From positions 1 to 38,033 of the forward strand of contig CAIUPE010000059.1 in assembly GCA_903900975.1 (NCBI GenBank): a stretch of DNA of 38,033 nucleotides, written 5' to 3'. Positions 9,201-16,509 of this stretch are shown piece after piece. Position 1 is the stretch's first letter. Every line of letters begins with the position of its first letter. The notes below the pieces were generated by a model, which was not told the origin of the DNA, did not search any database, and saw nothing but the letters and a program-made list of their open reading frames with translations. Source of the DNA: an uncultured Hyphomicrobiales bacterium. Lineage in GTDB: Bacteria > Pseudomonadota > Alphaproteobacteria > Rhizobiales > Beijerinckiaceae. Both the position numbers and the translations under genes were made by a program.

Positions 9201-9724
9201 GCGGCCAGCACTAAGGTGACAATTAAGGCCAGCGGGCCAGCACCAGGGGTCGAAAACCCCGGATTGCCGTTAGGCACGGCATCCAAAATCGTCGCCAACG
9301 AAACCGTGATCGCTTTTAACTGCAGGGCAATATAGGGGATTGATCCAATCACCGCGATCAGCGCCACAAGGGCCGCTACATTCGCGTTTTTGCCGTAACG
9401 AGCGGCAACAAAATCCGACACCGAGAGAATATTTTGCGCCTTTGCCAGCGTGACGATCCGCTCTACAAAGGCACGCCCGAAACCGATCACCAGAATAGGC
9501 CCGATATAAATCGCCAGAAAATCCAAGCCCGTGGCAGACGCCAAACCCACCGAGCCGAAAAACGTCCAGGAGGTGCAATAAACCGCCAGCGTCAGCGCAT
9601 AAAGCGTTGCCCCCTGCCGGCCATTCAGCAGCTTCTGGCCATAGAGATCCCCAAAATGCGCCACGGCAAACAGGCCTGACAGATAGATCAGCGCCGTAAG
9701 AATGATAACCCAGCCTGCAATCAT
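6215..9724 (-). CDS. Hybrid sensor histidine kinase with sodium/solute-symporter-like sensor domain
   Basis: An 1169-residue protein. Residues 1 to about 490 form a multi-helix membrane domain of the sodium:solute symporter (PutP-like) type. A PAS domain lies near residues 660-770 (DRDLKMNCWNREFQQLFGLP), then a coiled-coil linker and the HisKA motif ASHDILQPL with His820. The ATPase domain has the N-box NLISNAIKY and the G-boxes RDTGLGIP and GLGLGLSIV. A C-terminal receiver has phospho-acceptor Asp1099 in VVADYHLDEG and Lys of HKPL. This is the architecture of NahK/ErcS'-type and CbrA-like kinases that sense a transported or metabolic ligand. It is divergent from the aminotransferase and near a LuxR-type response regulator, a plausible output. 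The ligand is unknown. Confidence 0.92.
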   Translation of the reverse strand: MIAGWVIILTALIYLSGLFAVAHFGDLYGQKLLNGRQGATLYALTLAVYCTSWTFFGSVGLASATGLDFLAIYIGPILVIGFGRAFVERIVTLAKAQNILSVSDFVAARYGKNANVAALVALIAVIGSIPYIALQLKAITVSLATILDAVPNGNPGFSTPGAGPLALIVTLVLAAFTTVFGTRHIDARDHQSGLTLAIAVESVIKLAAFLTVGLFVVWGMFGGPDALFAAIAARADIKPLLNRSNGIATLVTMTALSAAMILLLPRQFHMAIIENRDTAHIKRAAWLFPLYLVLINVFVVPIALGSDLIFPPGMIDRDMAVLHLPLHAGNGFVALIVFIGGFSASTAMVIVECVALGTMVSNDLVMPLMLQGRKKLSRPRSGDLGGQVLAIRRMAIVLVLLAGYAYFRTTSEAALASIGLVSFAAIAQIAPAFFGGLLWRRGRALGASAGLIAGIAVWFYTLALPNLADPVRFSMDGLLVHGPFGVEWLKPTALFGLDLPFIAHGSLFSLAANLLAYIGFSLLRVPNPIETLQAGLFVSPDRSLRSFNFRLWRSPVTIGELKRVVGRYLGVEQTDRAFAGLIPSFHADGSEDRSADIETLRFAEHQLASAIGAASSRRVLSMLLSGGNVSRADALRLLDDASAALQNNRDLLQHALDHARQGITVFDRDLKMNCWNREFQQLFGLPDAMMRAGTTLEEIVSFNAKKGLYGPGRKDRLVSARLASFVGEASPSRLRLFPDGKTVEFRSAPLPDGGIVTTYTDVTDTVKAEEALASANESLEARVRERTEELLRLNSELTRAKAEAEDANLSKTRFLAAASHDILQPLNAARLYSSALLDRDRKQGDESLAENVATSLEAVEDILTTLLDISRLDAGAMKPELTSFALDDLLHQLRIELEPMAKEKGLHLTFVKTSLAVRSDRRLLRRLLQNLISNAIKYTPEGRVLVGCRRKKGKVRIEVRDTGLGIPLSQQKTIFREFKRLDEGARVARGLGLGLSIVERIARLLRHPLKLSSDPGRGSLFSVELPLTDPIAITKAAPTRTPTLSTPLAGMAVLAIDNEPAIIDGMRLLLEGWGCRVTTASGLTELADMPTKPDVVVADYHLDEGTGIDAIGLLRGRFGDDLRAILVTADRTPTVRDAAEASGIVVMHKPLKPAALRALLAQWWATRAP

Positions 9725-9833
9725 GGCGTCGGTATGTCCTCGAAAAAGTCAGGAAAACAGAATTCCAGTTCGCGTGCACTATGGCAAGCGCTGCTTGTTT
9801 ATGGAACAAAGGAGAGATTGACCGTTTAAACCC

Positions 9834-11042
9834 GTGAGTAAGCCCATGTTTTCTGCCAATGCCACATCCGACCTCACCCGATTTGTACGTCCTGAGGCTT
9901 TGGCGGCACCACAAAGTGGCATCACGGAAGTGTTTACCTATGGCTGGGGCAGGCCGGGCTTGATCCCGCTTTGGGCGGGCGAGGGTGATATGTCGACACC
10001 CGCTTTCATCACCGAGGCAACCACCCGCTCGCTCGCGGTGGGTGAAACCTTCTACACGCCCAATCGCGGCATTCCGGATTTCAGGGCCGCGGTCGCCCGC
10101 TATATGTCGAAGCTTTACAACCAGACCTTCGCACCCGAGCGGTTTTTGTGCACCATTGGCGGGATGCACGCCTTGCAGGTCGCGATGCGGATGGCGCTAT
10201 CGGCGGGCGACGAATTCCTCGTGCCCTCGCCTGCATGGCCGAACTTCATCGGATGCGGCAAGGTGATTGGTGCTGTGCCCGTTGATGTACCGATGGGTCT
10301 GACCAATGATGGACCGAAGGGACGCTGGTTCCTCGATATTGATCGGCTTGCCGCTGCCGTTGGCCCTAAAACCCGCGCCATTGTGATCAATTCACCCTCA
10401 AACCCCACCGGCTGGACGGCCACACGCGCCGAGCTTGAAGCGGTGTTGGCGCTCGCCCGCAAGCACGGTCTCTGGATCATTGCCGATGAAATCTACGGCC
10501 AGTTCGTTATGGATGGCTCGGCCCGCGCGCCGTCTTTCCACGATGTCATGGATGAGGATGACCGCATTCTCTTCGTGCAGACGTTTTCCAAAAATTGGGC
10601 GATGACCGGCTGGCGCATCGGCTGGTTGGAATGCCACGCTTCGCTGGCGCAAACGGCGGAAAATCTCATCCAATATTCCTCGTCAGGTGTTGCCACCTTC
10701 TTGCAGCGCGGTGCGATTGCAGCGCTTGATCACGGCGAAAGCTTTGTGAAGCATCAGATCGAGCGGGCGAAAAAGGGCTGCGAGATTGTGTGCGATGGGT
10801 TGGCCAGCACCGGCAGGGTTAAGTTCGTTCGCCCCGAAGGCGCGTTCTATCTCTATTTCCAGCTGGAGGGCGAAAAGGATTCGATGGCGATTGCCAAGCG
10901 CCTCGTCGATGACGCGAATGTTGGCTTGGCACCGGGCGTGGCGTTTTCCAGTACAGAAGATGCTTGGCTAAGACTCTGTTTTGCCCGTAAAGCCGAGGAC
11001 TTGACCGAGGCAACGGCCAGATTGGTGCGGGCGCTGAGCTAA
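9834..11042 (+). CDS. Class I/II pyridoxal-phosphate aminotransferase
   Basis: A 402-residue fold-type I aminotransferase. Residues that bind the cofactor are visible: Asn190 in NSPSNPTG, Asp218 and Tyr221 in ADEIYGQ, Lys253 (the Schiff-base lysine) in FSKNWAMTGWR, and the C-terminal arginine in WLRLCFARK. It belongs to the broad aspartate/alanine aminotransferase group; the amino-acid substrate cannot be told from sequence alone. The start is uncertain: GTG at 9834 is the first start after an in-frame stop, ATG at 9846 is the alternative, and neither has a well-spaced ribosome binding site (GGAGAG at 9811-9816 is 17 nt from the GTG). It is divergent from the hybrid kinase gene. Confidence 0.9.
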   Translation: MSKPMFSANATSDLTRFVRPEALAAPQSGITEVFTYGWGRPGLIPLWAGEGDMSTPAFITEATTRSLAVGETFYTPNRGIPDFRAAVARYMSKLYNQTFAPERFLCTIGGMHALQVAMRMALSAGDEFLVPSPAWPNFIGCGKVIGAVPVDVPMGLTNDGPKGRWFLDIDRLAAAVGPKTRAIVINSPSNPTGWTATRAELEAVLALARKHGLWIIADEIYGQFVMDGSARAPSFHDVMDEDDRILFVQTFSKNWAMTGWRIGWLECHASLAQTAENLIQYSSSGVATFLQRGAIAALDHGESFVKHQIERAKKGCEIVCDGLASTGRVKFVRPEGAFYLYFQLEGEKDSMAIAKRLVDDANVGLAPGVAFSSTEDAWLRLCFARKAEDLTEATARLVRALS

Positions 11043-11337
11043 AGTTAAAGTTTCCGCACTCTTACCGATCCCACCCGGTACATTCTAATTTACGCCATAT
11101 TATTCAGGTAGATGAGGGCAGTCGGAAAGACTGTTATCCCTTTCCGCAAGGCTATGCGGACAAAGTCGCAAGACAAAATACGCAACCAATTGCCCGTTGA
11201 ATCGTTTTCGATACAACCAATGCGAAAGTGTGGTCACCTCGACAAGGCCTCTCGCAAAGGAAGAACCGAAGAGATGGTTGGTGCTGATCATCGAACGTGT
11301 GTTGAGCGTTCATGAAAATAGCCACAGGAGGTTAGTA

Positions 11338-11952
11338 ATGGTCGATTCCCGTAGGGTTGAACAAGATATTTACATTGCCGATGCCGATTTGGCGTTTCGG
11401 AGTGCCGTCGCATCAAGCCTTGAAACCCAAGGTTACCATGTCACCCTGTTTTCAGATGGTCAGTCTTTATTGGCGGCAACCCGCCATCACGCTCCCGGCT
11501 GCATTGTTCTTGACGCTGAAGTCTCCGGCACCACCGGCAATGATTTACTCGTCGAACTTGGCCACCGCGTCGCTGCTCCGATTGTCATGATGTCGGATCA
11601 CGCCAATGTCGAAATGGCGGTTTCGGCCATGAAAAAAGGGGCCAAGGATTTTATGGCCAAGCCATGTGTTGCCGATGCCGTAGTTGGCCGCGTGCAGCAG
11701 GCGCTCGCCGAAAAACGGGGATCGAACGGTTCTGCACCCAATGTGATATCGATGCCCGGCGGCGAAAGATTGACCCCACGCGAACGCGAGGTATTGCAGA
11801 AGATCTCGGCAGGCGGCTCGAACAAAGAGGCCGGTCGGCAGCTCGGTATTTGCCCGCGCACCATCGAGGTTCATCGAGCCCGGATTATGGAAAAAATCGG
11901 CGCGCGTAATACGGCGGACCTGGTTCGGATTGTTTATTCCGCTTCATTTTGA
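11338..11952 (+). CDS. FixJ-like response regulator (receiver + LuxR helix-turn-helix)
   Basis: A 204-residue response regulator. The frame is open 141 nt further upstream, but ATG at 11338 has a perfect AGGAGG (11326-11331) six bases before it and matches the family N-terminus. The receiver domain (about 1-125) has phospho-acceptor Asp59 in CIVLDAEVSG, Ser in VMMSDHAN at the switch position and the conserved lysine in FMAKP. The acidic cluster reads IADADLAF, so one of the usual two adjacent acids is alanine. The LuxR/GerE DNA-binding domain is LTPREREVLQ...SNKEAGRQLGI...RTIEVHRARIMEKIG. A FixK-like gene follows directly, the order seen in fixJ-fixK. No fixL is present; the nearby hybrid kinase is a possible partner. 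Confidence 0.88.
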   Translation: MVDSRRVEQDIYIADADLAFRSAVASSLETQGYHVTLFSDGQSLLAATRHHAPGCIVLDAEVSGTTGNDLLVELGHRVAAPIVMMSDHANVEMAVSAMKKGAKDFMAKPCVADAVVGRVQQALAEKRGSNGSAPNVISMPGGERLTPREREVLQKISAGGSNKEAGRQLGICPRTIEVHRARIMEKIGARNTADLVRIVYSASF

Positions 11953-12002
11953 TCCTTTCGGATTTCTCGTCGGGTTCCCCCTTTCCCTCGGCAGGTGCCG
12001 TC

Positions 12003-12632
12003 ATGTCCCATTATTATGAATCAGCCGGGGTTGAATCCCCCGGTACCGGCCGCTTGATCGATTTTCCCTCGCGGGTCACCATCATTGACGAGGGTGAACC
12101 TGCTAATGCAATCTACCAGATCGTGTCTGGAAACGTCATGATTTCGAAATTGTTGCCTGATGGAAGGCGGCAGATTTTCGAAGTCTTGGGGCCGGGCCAC
12201 ATGTTTGGTGTCACGCCGAACGGACATTATGATTGCATTGCGGAAGCGCTCACGGATGTGCGGGTGACGGCCTTTGAAAAAGGTCAAGTCGACCGCTCGT
12301 CCGCGTTCAACGCACAGCTCGCGGACGTGTTAAAAATTCAAATTTGTGCGTTGCATGAACATGCTGTTCTGCTTGGGCGAAAAAGCGCTGTCGAACGCGT
12401 GGCGTCCTATATTCTTGAATTGATCGAGGGGACATCCCCAAACGAGGGTTGGGTGTCGGTTCGAGTTTTGATGACGCGCTCTGAAATTGCCGATTATTTG
12501 GGGCTGACGCTCGAAACCGTCAGCCGGGCATTTTCCCATTTAAAGCGAGATAGTATCATCGCTTACGAACGATACGACGGTTTGATACGCGTGAATATTC
12601 CGCGATTGCGGCCGTTAACCAGTACCTATTGA
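12003..12632 (+). CDS. Crp/Fnr family regulator, FixK-like
   Basis: A 209-residue regulator with an N-terminal cyclic-nucleotide-binding-type beta-roll (about 30-120) and a C-terminal winged helix with the recognition helix TRSEIADYLGLTLETVSRAF. The E..SR pattern in that helix is the one that reads TTGAT half-sites in FNR and FixK. The N-terminus lacks the cysteine cluster of oxygen-sensing FNR, so FixK-type is the better match. I chose ATG at 12003, with AGG-rich sequence just upstream; a TTG at 11949 overlapping the previous stop would add 18 residues. It follows the FixJ-like gene by 50 nt and is probably transcribed with it or activated by it. No matching TTGAT-N4-ATCAA box was found in the window. 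Confidence 0.87.
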   Translation: MSHYYESAGVESPGTGRLIDFPSRVTIIDEGEPANAIYQIVSGNVMISKLLPDGRRQIFEVLGPGHMFGVTPNGHYDCIAEALTDVRVTAFEKGQVDRSSAFNAQLADVLKIQICALHEHAVLLGRKSAVERVASYILELIEGTSPNEGWVSVRVLMTRSEIADYLGLTLETVSRAFSHLKRDSIIAYERYDGLIRVNIPRLRPLTSTY

Positions 12633-12670
12633 TCGGGCCTCCTCGATTTTTCCGATCATCAAAGGCGCGG

Positions 12671-12737
12671 GGATGCCCGGCACCGCTCCCCCGAGACATT
12701 GCCGGGCATCCGGCCGGTTGAGCGTAGGATCAACCGG
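12671..12737. repeat. Two tandem perfect hairpins downstream of the FixK-like gene
   Basis: GGATGCCCGGCA (12671-12682) pairs over 12 bp with TGCCGGGCATCC (12700-12711), and only two bases later CCGGTTGA (12714-12721) pairs over 8 bp with TCAACCGG (12730-12737). Neither has a U-tract. They lie 38 nt after the regulator stop and before the convergent lipoprotein gene. They may stabilise the 3' end of the mRNA, act as a bidirectional Rho-assisted terminator, be a REP-like element, or belong to a small RNA. Nothing else was seen in 12633-12817. Confidence 0.6.
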
Positions 12738-12817
12738 TCGGTCGAATGTGCCATCGTTGATCGCGTGTTTCATTGATCATTCGCAACCCGTCTTGTCAGT
12801 CGTGACGCTCGGGCTAA

Positions 12818-13204
12818 TTATTGAGCGGGCACCAATTCATACCCTTTGCCAAACAGGCAGGTCTCCACCGCTTGGTTTCGCGCCGTCTCATTGGCATCAT
12901 GGGTTGAATAGGTCGGCGGGACATAAACCGGGCCGCGTGGATAGCACGCACCATAGCCTTCAAAAGAATGATGACAATGCGAGAAACCGCCATAAACATA
13001 ACCGCCACCTGTGTTTTCGATGACCGTCATGATCGGATAAAGGCGTGAGGCTCGGACCTCGCAGGCATATTTATCGCGCTCGAATTGCTCCAATGATTTT
13101 GTCGGGTGCACCCATTCGTAGCGCTGGCAACCGACCAGGCCAGTCAAGGCGATTATAATGGCAAAGCCCTTCAGCATGGAGGAAGGTGACGAATGATTTT
13201 TCAT
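12818..13204 (-). CDS. Putative lipoprotein, 128 residues
   Basis: The N-terminus has a basic start, a hydrophobic core (GFAIIIALTG) and the lipobox LVGC, so Cys26 should be lipidated and the mature protein membrane-anchored in the periplasm. The mature part is short, with a Gly/Tyr/His-rich centre (GGGYVYGGFSHCHHSFEGYGA-type, residues about 66-86) and several cysteines. It ends KGYELVPAQ, a pattern seen in small lipoproteins of unknown function whose last helix holds a C...GY motif. I do not recognise a specific family. It is divergent from anmK and convergent with the FixK-like gene. ATG at 13204 is used; Met10 is an alternative but would shorten the signal peptide. Confidence 0.7.
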   Translation of the reverse strand: MKNHSSPSSMLKGFAIIIALTGLVGCQRYEWVHPTKSLEQFERDKYACEVRASRLYPIMTVIENTGGGYVYGGFSHCHHSFEGYGACYPRGPVYVPPTYSTHDANETARNQAVETCLFGKGYELVPAQ

Positions 13205-13308
13205 GATCCAATTCCACTCATTTATGGCCAGAAAGATTGACGATAGCGGATCAAGGCGTGAGAAGACATCAGGACGTTTAACGACATGATAAGGTCATCG
13301 AAGCGGCT

Positions 13309-14409
13309 ATGAAAGTGATCGGCGTAATGAGTGGCACTTCGATGGACGGCATCGACGTCGCCCTGCTCGAAACGGATGGTGAGGCAGCGATCAAACGCGG
13401 CCCATCGTCGGTCAGCGCCTATCCGTCTGATCTTCGCGAGGCGCTCATTGCGCTAGTGGCGGATCAAAAGCGGGCTGAATTTGAAGACGTCGCGGCATTG
13501 TCTGATGCGGTTACCGATGCCCATTGCGAAGCCGTTGAGGCATTTTTAAAGCGGGTTGGCTTGGCAAAACACGCCATCGATCTTGTTGGCTTTCATGGTC
13601 AAACGATTTTTCATGCGCCGGATCGGAAGCTCACGCGACAATTGTTCAATGGTCCGCGTGCAACCGCCCGCTTGGGGATCGACAGCGTCTGCCAATTCAG
13701 AACGGCCGATGTAGCCATGGGGGGCCAGGGCGCGCCGCTTGCGCCGCTTTATCATCGCGCTTTGGCTCAGGCTTCCTTACTCGAGATGCCCGTGATGGTG
13801 CTCAATCTTGGCGGCGTGGCAAATGTAACCTATTTGAATCGCGACCATGTGATTGCCTTTGATACGGGTCCTGCCTCCGCTTTGCTGGACGATTTTCTGC
13901 GCGAGCGACGCGGCATAGCGTTCGATCAGGATGGTGCGTTGGCCGCCATTGGTCAGCCTGATCGCCTTATGGTTGAGCAGTTTTTGGCCCACGAATATTT
14001 TCGTGCCTTTCCGCCAAAATCGCTTGATCGCAACGCATTTCACGAATGGATGAAGTTGGTGTCGCCATTATCGGATGCCGATGGCGCGGCGACGCTTGCT
14101 GCTTTTACGCTCGAATCCATCTGTGCTTCGATCGCCCATGTGCCAGAACCTCCCAAACGCTGGCTGGTTGGCGGCGGCGGACGGCATAACCGCTTTTTAA
14201 TGCAAGGGTTACGGCAAAGATTGGCGGTTCCGGTCGATCCCGTTGAGGCTTTAGGATGGGATGGTGATACGCTCGAAGCAGAATGTTTTGGCTGGCTTGC
14301 TGTTCGAGCGCTCAAAGGTTTGCCGCTTAGTCTCCCCTCGACAACGGGCGTTCCTTATCCGATGTCAGGGGGCGAGATATCGCGTGTCAGAAGGGAGCCC
14401 GTCGCGTGA
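13309..14409 (+). CDS. anmK: Anhydro-N-acetylmuramic acid kinase
   Basis: A 366-residue kinase of normal length. It opens with MKVIGVMSGTSMDGIDVAL, the defining AnmK phosphate-binding signature, and has the catalytic-region motif GFHGQTIFH, then VLNLGGVANVT, FDTGPASALLDD and VGGGGRHN of the actin-like fold. It opens and phosphorylates 1,6-anhydro-MurNAc released during cell-wall turnover to MurNAc-6-phosphate, in the cytoplasm. The stop overlaps the start of the following serine hydrolase in GTGA, so they are translationally coupled. No murQ etherase is in the window. Confidence 0.95.
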   Translation: MKVIGVMSGTSMDGIDVALLETDGEAAIKRGPSSVSAYPSDLREALIALVADQKRAEFEDVAALSDAVTDAHCEAVEAFLKRVGLAKHAIDLVGFHGQTIFHAPDRKLTRQLFNGPRATARLGIDSVCQFRTADVAMGGQGAPLAPLYHRALAQASLLEMPVMVLNLGGVANVTYLNRDHVIAFDTGPASALLDDFLRERRGIAFDQDGALAAIGQPDRLMVEQFLAHEYFRAFPPKSLDRNAFHEWMKLVSPLSDADGAATLAAFTLESICASIAHVPEPPKRWLVGGGGRHNRFLMQGLRQRLAVPVDPVEALGWDGDTLEAECFGWLAVRALKGLPLSLPSTTGVPYPMSGGEISRVRREPVA

Positions 14410-15416
14410 GCTTACTTGACCACATTGACGCTATTTTTGCGCCTGCCCACGGGGCCGTTGCCGAGCAGCGTATTCCCAGCGTCGCCTTGGGCCTTATCAA
14501 TCGCAATGGCGAACGCGCTGTCCGAGTGGTAGGTCATGCCCAAATTGAACCTGAAACGATCAGCCTGACGCGGGATATGTGGTTTGATCTCGCCTCGTTG
14601 ACGAAGGTAATCTTTACGACGCAGCAGATTTTGCGACTGGTCGATATGGGCAAGGTAGGGCTCGACGATCCTCTGGTCCGCCATATTCCCGATCTCCGCC
14701 AATATGATGTTTCCGCGCCCGAGCGCGCCTTGACCATCGGCCAAGTCCTCGCCCATCAAACCCATTTGCCCGCGGTCGAGCCGCTCTATACGCTAGGCCA
14801 AGACCCTGAAACGCTCAGGGCTTACGTACTACAGCGAAGCTGGAAAGCGGGATCTCCCATCTATTCCGATATCAATTATATTTTATTAGGTATCCTGATC
14901 GAGCGGGTTAATGGCTTGCCGCTGGCGGATCATATCCTGCCGAAGGGTTTGAGTTTTGCGCCGCCGGCTGCCCTAAGTGTGGCGACGGAGCGTTGTGCCT
15001 GGCGGGGTCGCGTGATGCGCGGCGAGGTGCACGACGAGAACGCCTTCGCGCTCGGCGGCGCGGCTGGCCACGCCGGATTATTCGGAACCGTCGACGGCGT
15101 GCTTGACTATGCGCTCGACGTGCTTGAAGGCCGTGTCCTAACATCGGACTCCGTCGCGCGGATGATGACGCCTATCGCCGGAAATCGAGCTTTGGGATGG
15201 GAAGTGGTTGAGCAGGGCTGGCATGGCGGTCCGGGACATTCCGACCAAACCATTGGCCATCTTGGCTTTACCGGGACCGGACTATGGCTTGATTTTGAAC
15301 GAGGCATCGCCTGGACCTTGCTCACGAACCGAGTGCATCCGTCACGCCACACCGACACCGGCATAATGGCGCTACGGCGCGAAACGGGCCGTCTTGTCGG
15401 CCTGTTCAGTGCCTGA
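14406..15416 (+). CDS. Serine hydrolase, beta-lactamase/class C family
   Basis: A 336-residue protein of the beta-lactamase/transpeptidase-like family (PF00144). Ser64-x-x-Lys67 (ASLTK) is the nucleophile motif, Tyr153-Ser-Asp155 (IYSDINY) takes the place of YxN, and GHLGFTGT near residue 275 replaces the KTG box. No signal peptide is seen, so it should be cytoplasmic, which argues against a secreted beta-lactamase. GTG at 14406 overlaps the anmK stop. Serine hydrolases of this fold act as MurNAc-peptide amidases in cell-wall recycling (for example AmiE of Bacillus subtilis), so a role in removing stem peptides is a reasonable inference from the coupling. The end overlaps the convergent methyltransferase gene by 11 bp. 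Confidence 0.85.
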   Translation: MSLLDHIDAIFAPAHGAVAEQRIPSVALGLINRNGERAVRVVGHAQIEPETISLTRDMWFDLASLTKVIFTTQQILRLVDMGKVGLDDPLVRHIPDLRQYDVSAPERALTIGQVLAHQTHLPAVEPLYTLGQDPETLRAYVLQRSWKAGSPIYSDINYILLGILIERVNGLPLADHILPKGLSFAPPAALSVATERCAWRGRVMRGEVHDENAFALGGAAGHAGLFGTVDGVLDYALDVLEGRVLTSDSVARMMTPIAGNRALGWEVVEQGWHGGPGHSDQTIGHLGFTGTGLWLDFERGIAWTLLTNRVHPSRHTDTGIMALRRETGRLVGLFSA

Positions 15417-16155
15417 GGTTAAGCGCGATCAATCCCCGATGAAGCGCTTCGGCTTGTGGCGTAAAGGCCCCGTCAATCTCATGCAAAACGAGACCGGGCA
15501 TGAGGGTAAGAGGCGCCTTGCTGCCTTTGATGCCTTCGATCAATAAGCGGGTTGCCGGTTTTTTCGGATAGGCAAAAATGGGCAGAATCGAAACACCGCC
15601 GAACCGTCCTTTAAACGCTGCCAAAAGGTCAGCCAGCGCATCGGCACGGTGAATCAGGGTCAGCCTGCCCTGCGGCTTCAGCATGGCGTGACATCCAACA
15701 ATCCAACGATCAAGCCCTCCGTCAGGCATCAAATGCGCACGCTTCCGATCCTCATTCGGGGACATTCGGGACTTTCCATCGGTCAGATAGGGCGGATTGC
15801 TGATGACGCGGTCGGCTTCTCCTTTGGTCATTCCCATGGCCTCGCGACGTTTGAAGGGGGCAAGCAAGTCACCCTCAATGACCTTCGCCCGGTCTGCGAG
15901 TCCATTCGTATCGATGTTCTTGCGGGCGAGTTCGGCTTCTTTCGGATCGATTTCCATCAAATGCACCCGCGCCGCAGACACCCTTATGGCGCATGCCAGT
16001 CCCGCCGCGCCGCTGGCCGAGCCCGCGTCAACCAAGAGGCCTGTAAATTGATCCGGTACGGTTGCTGCCAATAAAATGGCATCGGTCCCTGCCCGATGGC
16101 CGGTTTCCGATTGCAGGAGACTGAGTTTTCCGTCGAGAAGCGCAGTCGGTATCAT
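15406..16155 (-). CDS. TrmN6-like class I SAM-dependent methyltransferase (COG4123 type)
   Basis: A 249-residue methyltransferase. It starts with the family hallmark LLDGKLSLLQSETGHRAGTDAILLAA, which I cite by its landmarks L7 to A31, then the SAM-binding motif I as VDAGSASGAAGLA and the catalytic SNPPYL motif of N6-adenine methylases. Relatives methylate A37 of tRNA-Val (TrmN6). Motif I usually reads D(L/A)G(A/S)GxGxxG; here the third glycine position is Ser/Ala-rich (GSASGA), a mild variation. It overlaps the DUF2007 gene by 4 bp (ATGA), so the two form one operon divergent from ispB, an arrangement common in alphaproteobacteria. Confidence 0.88.
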   Translation of the reverse strand: MIPTALLDGKLSLLQSETGHRAGTDAILLAATVPDQFTGLLVDAGSASGAAGLACAIRVSAARVHLMEIDPKEAELARKNIDTNGLADRAKVIEGDLLAPFKRREAMGMTKGEADRVISNPPYLTDGKSRMSPNEDRKRAHLMPDGGLDRWIVGCHAMLKPQGRLTLIHRADALADLLAAFKGRFGGVSILPIFAYPKKPATRLLIEGIKGSKAPLTLMPGLVLHEIDGAFTPQAEALHRGLIALNLRH

Positions 16156-16376
16156 TGTGGCCGCAATTCGGCATCAAAGCCTGCTTCATGCAAAAGGATG
16201 CGGGCGCGTTCGGCGTCCGCGCTTGCCACGAGAATTCGGCGCGGTATCGCCCCGATCGAGCCTTCAATGGCGCTGGCGAAGGTGTCGGCAACCAAGAGCG
16301 TAATGCCCGCCGAAGTCAAAAGCGCATCGACCGCCGAGATCAGAACAAGATCGTTGCTACGTAAAATTTCCAACAT
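16152..16376 (-). CDS. DUF2007 domain protein
   Basis: A 74-residue protein beginning MLEILRSNDLVLISAVDALL, followed by the hydrophobic strand and the conserved ADTFASAIEGSIGAIPRRI segment of DUF2007 (putative signal-transducing protein). The C-terminus VASADAERARILLHEAG is typical. The function of the domain is not established; it resembles a small ferredoxin-like or GlnB-related fold. It is the first gene of a two-gene operon with the TrmN6-like gene and divergent from ispB, with the promoters in the 133-nt gap. Confidence 0.85.
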   Translation of the reverse strand: MLEILRSNDLVLISAVDALLTSAGITLLVADTFASAIEGSIGAIPRRILVASADAERARILLHEAGFDAELRPQ

Positions 16377-16509
16377 AGAATACCCTTATGACCACCCAAA
16401 TCGGATTATCGGGCGTAAGGAAGGTTTGGCAAGTTGCGAAGTACTGTCCACCGTGGCATTTTGCGCGGCAATCGGGCGAAGTACCGTCCTCGATCGAAAG
16501 GAATATCGC

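Noticed and set aside
9270-10169. Minus-strand open frame of 299 codons crossing the kinase-aminotransferase gap
   Set aside because: It covers parts of two real genes in the wrong frame and its residues show no family pattern.
11112-11315. Small open frame of 67 codons before the FixJ-like gene
   Set aside because: No ribosome binding site or recognisable protein pattern; probably leader sequence.
16096-16509. N-terminal extension of ispB
   Set aside because: It is antisense to DUF2007 and the methyltransferase gene; GTG 16510 with an AAAGGAA site gives the normal length.
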